Positions 28,234-35,578 of a DNA stretch of 64,000 nucleotides are shown here, in pieces. Below the pieces are notes generated by a model, which worked only from the letters and a program-made list of their open reading frames with translations, ran no database searches and was not told the DNA's origin. Within the stretch, counting starts at the first letter, position 1; every line of letters starts with the position of its first letter. A program made the translations under genes and the position numbers. This DNA is from CAZUFB01 sp964619775 (GTDB lineage: Bacteria > Actinomycetota > Coriobacteriia > Coriobacteriales > UMGS124), in the NCBI GenBank assembly GCA_964619775.1, contig CAZUFB010000001.1, forward strand, positions 1-64,000, written 5' to 3'.

Positions 28234-28959
28234 ATGTCCCTTTATGAACTTGCCATAGTCGACGACCAGGTCGACCAAACCGACGCGTTGGCCGAGACGG
28301 TCGGGTCCTTGGCGCACGACGACGGCTCGCAGTTCCGTATCACGCGCTTCACCGACGCGGGGAGGTTCGTCTCCTGGCTCGACGAAGGCGGTCGGCCCGA
28401 CATCGTGCTGATGGACATCATGCTCGGCGGCGGCCGCCGCGAGGGCATCGACCTGGCAGGAGAGCTGAACCTCAAGGTGCCCGGCGCGCAGGTCGTCTTT
28501 GTGACGGGCTACATCGAATGCTGCACGGCGGTGTACGAGACCGACCACGTTTACTTTCTCACCAAGCCGGTCAACCCCGACGACCTGCGCCGTGCCCTGC
28601 GTAAAGCCGTGCAAGCCGTCGAAAAGCGGCGGCGCGACCGCATCGAGATACGGTTCAAAGGCAGAAGTTCGCTTCTCGACGTGAACATGATCGACTTCAT
28701 CGAGTCGGCGGGCCGCAAGGTGCGCATCCACTGCCTCTACGGCGAGATTGACACCTATGCACGCCTCGGCGAGCTGAGCGAGCGCCTCCCCGCCTCGTTC
28801 GTGCGTTGCCACAAGAGCTTCATCGTGAACCTCGCCCGGGTGGCGTCGTTCGGCTCCGAGCTCCTGGTACTGCGTTCGGGCGCGGAGGTCCCCGTGAGCA
28901 AAAGCCGCCAGAAGGAGACCCGCGCCGCCTGGGACCGCCATCTGCTCGAAACGCTGTAG
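28234..28959 (+). CDS. LytTR-family response regulator
   Basis: A 241-residue regulator. The receiver domain (about 1-125) has the acidic pair at D10-D11, phospho-acceptor D61 in VLMDIM and K111 in FLTKPV. Residues about 140-238 are the LytTR DNA-binding domain (ARLGELSERLPASFVRCHKSFIVNL). AgrA, LytR and VirR are relatives that control peptide signalling, bacteriocins or envelope genes. It opens an operon with three membrane proteins that together supply its kinase functions: gaps of 15, 16 and 1 bases follow. RBS detail is unclear, but ATG at 28234 is the only good start. Target genes are not visible nearby. Confidence 0.93.
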   Translation: MSLYELAIVDDQVDQTDALAETVGSLAHDDGSQFRITRFTDAGRFVSWLDEGGRPDIVLMDIMLGGGRREGIDLAGELNLKVPGAQVVFVTGYIECCTAVYETDHVYFLTKPVNPDDLRRALRKAVQAVEKRRRDRIEIRFKGRSSLLDVNMIDFIESAGRKVRIHCLYGEIDTYARLGELSERLPASFVRCHKSFIVNLARVASFGSELLVLRSGAEVPVSKSRQKETRAAWDRHLLETL

Positions 28960-28974
28960 GCCGGGAGACCGGTT

Positions 28975-29886
28975 GTGGACACCGTCGCGGTCAACGCCGC
29001 CCTCGACGCGCTCGGTCGCCTGCCGGGATGGCTGATATGGGGCTGGTTCTGGTCGAAGGTGCTGGATATGCGCGGTGGCGACCGCCTTCACTGGGTGCTG
29101 TGGACGGCTCTGTGGCTGCTGCAGTCGGTGCGCATGCCGGCGATGGGCACGGGCTCCCCCGAGTCGGTCCTCTACTTTGCGGTCCAGTGCGTCGCGTATC
29201 CCCTCCTCATGTCGCGCGACGGGCTGTGGTACCGGGTTTTCGTGCTCGCCTTGACGACCATCGCCAGCATCGCGGTGGAGCTGCTGGCGGTACTGACGGC
29301 GCTGGCTTGCGGGATCGTCATGCCGTCCGACTTCCGCGACGTGCTCGACCATCCTTTGGCCTATGCCCTGTGCATGGTGTTCATCACGCTGTTGCTGGCG
29401 TTCTCCTTCTCGATGCTTTATATAATTTTGGCGCGTATATCCCACCGCCGGGCCAACCCGGTGCCGCGCTTCTTCGGCCCCGCCCTGCTTGCCCAGTTCG
29501 GCATGATCGCCGCGATGGTCGCCGTCGCCGAGTACTTTGCATGGGGCAACGGTGTGGTTCTGCTGGCAGCCTGCCTGTTCGCGCTCGTCAACATTGCCGC
29601 CGACGCGTTCATCCTGATGTCCGCCTTCTGCGCCAACGCCGCGTGGGAGCAGAGGTTGCGCTCAAAGCGGTTGCGGTCCCGGCTCGACGCGGCCTTGGGG
29701 CACTTCCGCGGCCTGGCCGGCGAGGTGCAGGCGGTGGCGCGCTTCCGCCACGACCTGCGCGACGAGCTGCAGACGGTGGCGGCCCTGGTGCGCCGGGGGG
29801 ACTACGTGCGCGCGGAGGCGCTGGTAGACGAGCTGCAGGGTCGTCTCGACGGTTCGGGAGGCCCGGCGCGGGAAGACGGGGCATGA
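28975..29886 (+). CDS. Membrane protein with a histidine-kinase HD box but no ATPase domain (paralogue 1)
   Basis: A 303-residue protein. Residues about 10-215 have six or seven hydrophobic segments. A helix then leads to RFRHDLRDELQTV with H259, matching the phospho-acceptor box of AgrC/Spo0B-type kinases (xRHDxxNxxQ). The chain ends 44 residues later, so the GHKL ATPase domain of a normal kinase is absent, not frameshifted: the stop is followed at once by the next gene's ribosome site. It is inferred to act as sensor and phosphotransfer subunit, phosphorylated in trans by the GHKL protein at 30804. The GTG start at 28975 has GGGAG. About half of its membrane-domain residues match paralogue 2. 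Confidence 0.88.
   Translation: MDTVAVNAALDALGRLPGWLIWGWFWSKVLDMRGGDRLHWVLWTALWLLQSVRMPAMGTGSPESVLYFAVQCVAYPLLMSRDGLWYRVFVLALTTIASIAVELLAVLTALACGIVMPSDFRDVLDHPLAYALCMVFITLLLAFSFSMLYIILARISHRRANPVPRFFGPALLAQFGMIAAMVAVAEYFAWGNGVVLLAACLFALVNIAADAFILMSAFCANAAWEQRLRSKRLRSRLDAALGHFRGLAGEVQAVARFRHDLRDELQTVAALVRRGDYVRAEALVDELQGRLDGSGGPAREDGA
29683..29825 (+). repeat. 143-bp near-identical segment, copy 1
   Basis: It covers the linker helix and HD box of paralogue 1 and matches 30608-30750 at 142 of 143 positions (single G/A difference in the GCGGCCTGG / GCGACCTGG stretch). Flanking DNA of the two genes is far less similar. Confidence 0.95.
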
Positions 29887-29902
29887 GACGGAAGGGGGGC
29901 TC

Positions 29903-30802
29903 ATGGACATCGCGACTGCCAATGCCCTGCTCGACGCGTTAGGCCGTCTGCCGGCGTGGCTGGTGATGGGATTTTTCTGGTGGAAGGTTCTTGAGGTGCG
30001 CGGCACGCGCCTTTTCTGGGTGCTGTGGATGGCGCTGTGGGTGGAGCAGTCCGTCCGCATGCCGGCTGCGCCGCCTGGAACGGTCGAGGCGGCCCTTCAG
30101 CTCGTCTTCCAGCTGGTGGTCTTCCCGCTCGTCGTGGCGCGCAACGCCCTGTGGTACCGGATTCTCACCCTGGTCACGACGGGTATCGTCATGCTCATGG
30201 CCGAAATGCTGACGACCCTGCTGGTTCCGTTGATAGGCGTCCAGGTATCCATCGACTTCCGCAACGTTCTTGGCCACCCGCTGCAGTATGCCGTGGGCGA
30301 GACGATGTTTACCCTGGTGTATGCGTTGCTTCTCTACCTGCTATACCTGGCATTGACGAGGGCGGCTAGACAGCAGTCCAACCCGGCGCTCCGCTATTTC
30401 GGGCTGGGGCTCTTCGCCCAGCTCGCCGTCACGACCACGATGGTGTCGGTGGCCGAGTACTTCGCGTGGGGCAACCAGGTGATCCTGGTGGGCGCATGCG
30501 TGTTCGCCTTCGTCAACATCACCGCCGACGCGCTCATACTCGCGCTGGTGGGGAGGGCCAACGCCGCCTGGGAGCAGCGCGTGCGGGCAGACGGGCTGCG
30601 AGCGCGCCTCGACGCGGCCTTGGGGCACTTCCGCGACCTGGCCGGCGAGGTGCAGGCGGTGGCGCGCTTCCGCCACGACCTGCGCGACGAGCTGCAGACG
30701 GTGGCGGCCCTGGTGCGCCGGGGGGACTACGTGCGCGCGGAGGCGCTGGTCGGCGAGCTCGAGGCGCGGCTCGGGGAGCGGGCGTCCGAAGGAGGTGCAT
30801 AG
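29903..30802 (+). CDS. Membrane protein with a histidine-kinase HD box but no ATPase domain (paralogue 2)
   Basis: A 299-residue tandem paralogue of the preceding gene. Both share the N-terminal NALLDALGRLP-type helix, the VRMPA motif, LWYR, the VAEYFAWGN motif and the final HD box (H258 in RFRHDLRDELQ). The membrane sensor regions have drifted, while the HD region is essentially identical. No ATP-binding domain follows. It is inferred to detect a different signal and feed the same regulator. The ATG at 29903 has GAAGGGG. Its end overlaps the ribosome site of the third protein. Confidence 0.88.
   Translation: MDIATANALLDALGRLPAWLVMGFFWWKVLEVRGTRLFWVLWMALWVEQSVRMPAAPPGTVEAALQLVFQLVVFPLVVARNALWYRILTLVTTGIVMLMAEMLTTLLVPLIGVQVSIDFRNVLGHPLQYAVGETMFTLVYALLLYLLYLALTRAARQQSNPALRYFGLGLFAQLAVTTTMVSVAEYFAWGNQVILVGACVFAFVNITADALILALVGRANAAWEQRVRADGLRARLDAALGHFRDLAGEVQAVARFRHDLRDELQTVAALVRRGDYVRAEALVGELEARLGERASEGGA
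30608..30750 (+). repeat. 143-bp near-identical segment, copy 2
   Basis: The direct-repeat partner of 29683-29825, 925 bases apart, in the same reading frame of the paralogous gene. The identity includes synonymous positions, which points to recent gene conversion or selection on the DNA. Confidence 0.95.
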
Positions 30803-30803
30803 C

Positions 30804-31754
30804 ATGGGGTTCGACGCCGCAATCGTGTCCGAAGTCGCGGCGCAGGCCTTTCTTGCGGCGGTGTTCGCGACGACGATGGTCCTGCTTGCGCGCGGGCGCT
30901 GGAAGACCCGCAAAGGGTACGTGCTTGCGGTGTGGCTGCTGCCGGTCAGCCAGATGGCCGCCGAGGCGCTGGTCGTCCACGTCGTGTTCGACTACGGCCT
31001 GGTGTGGTACGTCCTGGCCATCGTGCTGGCGGTCGCCGTGCTGTGCGCGGTGGGAGACGTGGCCCTGCTGCGCGGCCTGGACGTCGCCGTCGAGAAGAGC
31101 CGCGCCGAGGAGGAGGCCCGCCTGCTCGAGGAGCAGGTCGCCCTGCAGGAGTCGTACTACGAGGCGCTCGAGGCGGAGCGGGCCAAGGCGGGCCGCATGC
31201 GCGAGGCGTTCGCCGAGCACCTGCGCGACGTGCGGTCCTCCATCGAGCGCCGGGAGCGCGACGCGACGCTGGGGGCGGTGGACGAGGCGGCCGCCGTGCT
31301 TATTCCCGCTGTGCAGCGCTACTGTGGGCACCAGGTGGTCGACGCGCTGCTTGTGGGCAAGGAGGCCGCGTTCCGCGAGATGCATGCGTCCTTCTCCTGC
31401 ACGGTGTCCATCCCCGACGACGGCGAGTTTTCCGACCTCGAGCTGTGCGCGGTCTTCTCGAACCTGCTGAACAACGCGGCCCACGCCTGCGCGGATCTGC
31501 CGGAAGGCTCCCGCTGGGTCGAGCTGAAGGCGCGTATGGCGCAGGGAAACCTCGTGGTGCGCTGCGAGAACGCCTGCGCTCCCGTCGCGGGGGAGGACCG
31601 CCCTGCTCGACCGGCCCGCGTGCGGACGCTCGACGACGAGCACGGCTGGGGACTCGAGATCCTGCGCCTGCTCGCGCGCGACCACGGCGGGAGCTTCACG
31701 GCGCAGCGCCGCGGCGACCGGTTCGTGGCCGAGATGGTGCTGCCCGCCTCGTGA
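30804..31754 (+). CDS. GHKL-ATPase kinase subunit of the LytTR system, phospho-acceptor box altered
   Basis: A 316-residue protein with three short hydrophobic segments in residues 8-95, then a coiled coil (about 95-135) and a HATPase_c_5 domain: N box SNLLNNAAH (220-227) and G box DEHGWGLEIL (278-287). In the position of the HD box it reads AFAEHLRDV: the phospho-acceptor His is replaced by E138, with a displaced H139. The start is the ATG at 30804, eight bases after GGAGG; a GTG at 30795 overlaps that site. It is inferred to bind ATP and phosphorylate the HD proteins encoded just upstream. Alternatively it is an AgrC-like kinase using H139. Confidence 0.88.
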   Translation: MGFDAAIVSEVAAQAFLAAVFATTMVLLARGRWKTRKGYVLAVWLLPVSQMAAEALVVHVVFDYGLVWYVLAIVLAVAVLCAVGDVALLRGLDVAVEKSRAEEEARLLEEQVALQESYYEALEAERAKAGRMREAFAEHLRDVRSSIERRERDATLGAVDEAAAVLIPAVQRYCGHQVVDALLVGKEAAFREMHASFSCTVSIPDDGEFSDLELCAVFSNLLNNAAHACADLPEGSRWVELKARMAQGNLVVRCENACAPVAGEDRPARPARVRTLDDEHGWGLEILRLLARDHGGSFTAQRRGDRFVAEMVLPAS

Positions 31755-31832
31755 CGGCGCTTCCCGTCCCGCCGATGCGGAGGTTTCGGCTGCCTTCGGT
31801 CTTCGGCGCACCTGCATAAACGCCGAAAACCG

Positions 31833-31861
31833 TCGACAGGCCGCGCGCCAACGGCTACACT
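31833..31861 (+). promoter_or_regulatory. Candidate queA promoter
   Basis: TCGACA (31833-31838) and TACACT (31856-31861) are spaced by 17 bases, 68 bases before the queA start. Confidence 0.55.
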
Positions 31862-31928
31862 GCTATGTTTGCACATTCCGCCGCGCGCCGCCGCGCGCCG
31901 CATCTCCCAGAAAGGCCGGAGACCCTTG

Positions 31929-33071
<1,143 letters not shown>

Positions 33072-33248
33072 CGGTGCCGGTCCTGTCCCCCGACGCGACG
33101 CACGGTCGGCGTCCTGTGCTCTTCTCCATCGTTTCTTGACATTTTGCCCGCATCCAACGAGTAAACTACGCCCAATTGTTCGCACCCGTCGCCTTGGATC
33201 GGGCGGCGTCGGGACGGTCTGCCGTCTCAGAAAGGCCTGTTCGCAACC

Positions 33249-33443
33249 ATGCTGCACCGCGCATCTGCCATAGCGCGCACCGTTTTCCCGGCTGTCGCCG
33301 GATGCCTTCATGTGTGTCGTTGCAGCTGCCAGGCCGTCTTTGCCGGCGCCTACGGTACCGGTGTCCACACCTACGCGTATATCTGCGCCGTGCGGGGGCG
33401 ATTTACGACGCTCTCGTTCGGCGACGCGCTGCCGGCCTCGTAA
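33249..33443 (+). CDS. Possible 64-codon leader ORF
   Basis: ATG at 33249 is preceded by AGAAAGG at 33230-33236 and the frame ends TAA at 33441. The product is Cys- and Ala-containing, with two Tyr and two Phe in its last third, modest for an attenuator peptide. Its final codons resemble the QueA C-terminus. Its end overlaps one arm of the long-range pairing. It may be a leader peptide, a degenerate queA fragment, or not translated. Confidence 0.3.
   Translation: MLHRASAIARTVFPAVAGCLHVCRCSCQAVFAGAYGTGVHTYAYICAVRGRFTTLSFGDALPAS
33372..33434 (+). pseudogene. Possible duplicated fragment of the queA 3' end
   Basis: At a constant offset of 372 bases it matches queA 33000-33062: a shared 15-base run (33042-33056 with 33414-33428) and, in the same frame, 11 of 19 residues of the QueA C-terminus (AY..A...RF..LSFGDA). 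Confidence 0.4.
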
Positions 33444-33668
33444 AGCCCGTCCGCCGGACGGGCCGTGCGGGCCGCCCCTGCCCGGTTGGGCCGGCGTCCG
33501 CGGCACACCCACCGAACGAGAGCGAAGCCACCCGCCCGTCCGACGGCGCGTCAGCGTCGGGCGGGCTTCTCGCATCCGGGGACCGTCCGCCCCTCTCGCG
33601 TGCGACGGGCCCGCACAGCCACATATCCGACACCGCCTGCCTATACGGCCGACCAGCAAGGAGCCCCT

Positions 33669-34673
33669 ATGATCGCGGTCATCAAACCCGGCACCACCGA
33701 AGCGCAGCTGTCCAACCTCATCGCATGGCTCGAAAGCAAGGACCTCGGCGTGAACCTCTCCGGCTCGCAGTCCACCGTCGTCGGCCTCATCGGCGACACC
33801 ACCAGGATCGACGTGTCCCTGCTCGAGTCGATGGACATCGTGGAAAGCGTCACGCGCGTCTCCGAGCCGTTCAAGCTCGCCAACCGCAAGTTCCACCCCG
33901 AGGACACCGTGGTGCAGGTCGCCCCCGGCATCGCCCTCGGCGGCGGCAACTTCCAGGTCATCGCCGGCCCCTGCTCGGTCGAAGGCGACAACCTCGTCAA
34001 AATCGCCCGCGCGGTGAAGGCCGCCGGCGCCACGATGCTGCGCGGCGGCGCCTTCAAGCCGCGCACGAGCCCCTACGCCAACCAGGGCATGGGCAAGGCG
34101 GGCCTGGAGCAGCTGTGCGCCGCGCGCGAGGAGACCGGCATGCCCATCGTCACCGAGATCATGGACGTGCGAGACGTCCAGCTCTTCGTGGACATGGACA
34201 TCGACGTGCTGCAGGTCGGAGCGCGCAACACGCAGAACTTCAACCTGCTCAAGGAGGTCGGCATGGCGGGCAAGCCGGTGCTGCTCAAGCGCGGCCTCGC
34301 CGGCACGATCGACGAGCTGCTCATGAGCGCCGAGTACATCATGAGCGAGGGCAACCCCAACGTCATCCTGTGCGAGCGGGGCATCCGCACGTTCGAGAGG
34401 CGCACGCGCAACACGTTCGACCTCAATGCCGTTCCCGTGCTGCACTACCTCACACACCTGCCTGTGGTGGCCGACCCGAGCCACTCCACCGGCTACACGC
34501 GCTACGTGGCGCCGATGTCGCTCGCGGCCACGGCGTGCGGGGCCGACGGCCTTGAGATCGAGGTGCACGACAATCCGAGCTGCGCCTGGTCCGACGGTCA
34601 GCAGGCGCTGCTGCCCGAGCAGTTCGCCGAGCTGATGCCCAAGATCGCCGCAATCCGCGAGATCGTGCGCTAA
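33669..34673 (+). CDS. aroF: 3-deoxy-7-phosphoheptulonate (DAHP) synthase, type I-beta
   Basis: A 334-residue first enzyme of the shikimate pathway, condensing phosphoenolpyruvate and erythrose 4-phosphate. Residues 1-80 are the ferredoxin/ACT-like regulatory domain found in the Thermotoga-type enzyme (MIAVIKPGTTEAQL). The barrel follows with AGPCSVE, GGAFKPRTSPY, LQVGARNTQNF, LLKRGLAGTIDE and DPSHSTGYT. In relatives this domain confers tyrosine or prephenate feedback inhibition. The ATG at 33669 has AAGGAGCC. It starts the aromatic operon; its TAA overlaps the ATG of tyrA. Confidence 0.96.
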   Translation: MIAVIKPGTTEAQLSNLIAWLESKDLGVNLSGSQSTVVGLIGDTTRIDVSLLESMDIVESVTRVSEPFKLANRKFHPEDTVVQVAPGIALGGGNFQVIAGPCSVEGDNLVKIARAVKAAGATMLRGGAFKPRTSPYANQGMGKAGLEQLCAAREETGMPIVTEIMDVRDVQLFVDMDIDVLQVGARNTQNFNLLKEVGMAGKPVLLKRGLAGTIDELLMSAEYIMSEGNPNVILCERGIRTFERRTRNTFDLNAVPVLHYLTHLPVVADPSHSTGYTRYVAPMSLAATACGADGLEIEVHDNPSCAWSDGQQALLPEQFAELMPKIAAIREIVR

Positions 34674-35578
34674 TGGGCGCGGTGCGGACCTGGCCTGCGG
34701 CCGCGCAGGGGACCGAGCGGACTGTGGGCGTCCTGGGCCTGGGCCTCATCGGGGGCTCGCTTGCCAAGGCCTACCGCGATGCGGGCTGGCGCGTGCTGGC
34801 CTTCGACCTAGACGAGGACACGATGGGCGCGGCGCGCGTCGAGACGATAGCCGGCGCGCTCGACGCCTCGACCGTCCCGCAGTGCGACCTGGTCCTGCTT
34901 GCGGTGTATCCGGGCGCGTGCATCGACTGGCTGCGCGCCAACGCCGCCCTGGTGCGCCCCGACGCCCTCGTGGTGGACTGCTGCGGAGTGAAGCGCGAGG
35001 TGTGCGCGGCCTGCATGCCCATAGCCGCCGAGCACGGGTTCACCTTCGTTGGCGGCCACCCCATGGCGGGCACGCAGTACTCGGGCTTCAAGCACGCGCG
35101 GGCGAACCTCTTCCACGGTGCGCCGATGGTGATCGTGCCGCCGCGCACCGACGACATGGCCCTGCTCGACGCCGTCGCCACGGCGCTCGAACCGGCGGGT
35201 TTCGGCAGCGTGCAGGTTTCCTCGGCAGAGGAGCACGACCGGCGCATCGCGTTCACCTCGCAGCTCGCCCACGTCGTGAGCAGCGCCTACATCAAGAGCC
35301 CCACGGCCCAGGGCCACAGGGGCTTCTCGGCGGGCAGCTACCGCGACATGACGCGCGTGGCCTGGCTCAACGAGGGCATGTGGACCGAGCTGTTCCTCGA
35401 CGACGCGGACAACCTGCTGTTCGAGCTCGACCAGCTCATCGGGCACCTGCAGGAATACCGCGACGCGCTGGCCGCGGGGGACGCCGGGCGCATGCGCGGC
35501 CTTCTGGCAGACGGGCGGTGCGCCAAGGAACAGGCCGAGCGGCGCGTCTCGGCAGAGGCACAGGGGAGGCTCCGATGA
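34673..35578 (+). CDS. tyrA: Prephenate dehydrogenase
   Basis: A 301-residue NAD(P)-dependent enzyme of the tyrosine branch. The dinucleotide loop VGVLGLGLIGGSLAKAYR is near residues 18-35. The catalytic region VGGHPMAGTQYSGF holds the conserved His, and the C-terminal helices include HDRRIAFTSQLAHVVSSAY. No chorismate mutase or ACT domain is attached. TAATG overlap with aroF and ATGA overlap with the next gene indicate translational coupling. It could also use arogenate; the sequence does not settle this. Confidence 0.94.
   Translation: MGAVRTWPAAAQGTERTVGVLGLGLIGGSLAKAYRDAGWRVLAFDLDEDTMGAARVETIAGALDASTVPQCDLVLLAVYPGACIDWLRANAALVRPDALVVDCCGVKREVCAACMPIAAEHGFTFVGGHPMAGTQYSGFKHARANLFHGAPMVIVPPRTDDMALLDAVATALEPAGFGSVQVSSAEEHDRRIAFTSQLAHVVSSAYIKSPTAQGHRGFSAGSYRDMTRVAWLNEGMWTELFLDDADNLLFELDQLIGHLQEYRDALAAGDAGRMRGLLADGRCAKEQAERRVSAEAQGRLR

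Larger units (their letters stand above)
33072..33668 (+). promoter_or_regulatory. 597-base leader upstream of the aromatic cluster
   Basis: No conserved gene is present. From the 5' end it holds TTGACA at 33136-33141 (best -10 TAAACT at 33162, with an over-long 20-base spacer), a small ORF with ribosome site (33249-33443), a perfect hairpin CCCGTCC/GGACGGG (33446-33462), and 13 bases at 33409-33421 fully complementary to 33512-33524. A final GC hairpin (33531-33538 with 33558-33565) lies about 100 bases before aroF. No T-box, TGGTACCGCG-like, was found. The layout suggests attenuation or another RNA-based control of aromatic synthesis; this is inference. Confidence 0.45.

Noticed and set aside
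33072..33668. T-box riboswitch before aroF
   Set aside because: No TGGTACCGCG-like T-box sequence or specifier-loop landmarks were found; only a chance GGTACCGG occurs near 33353.
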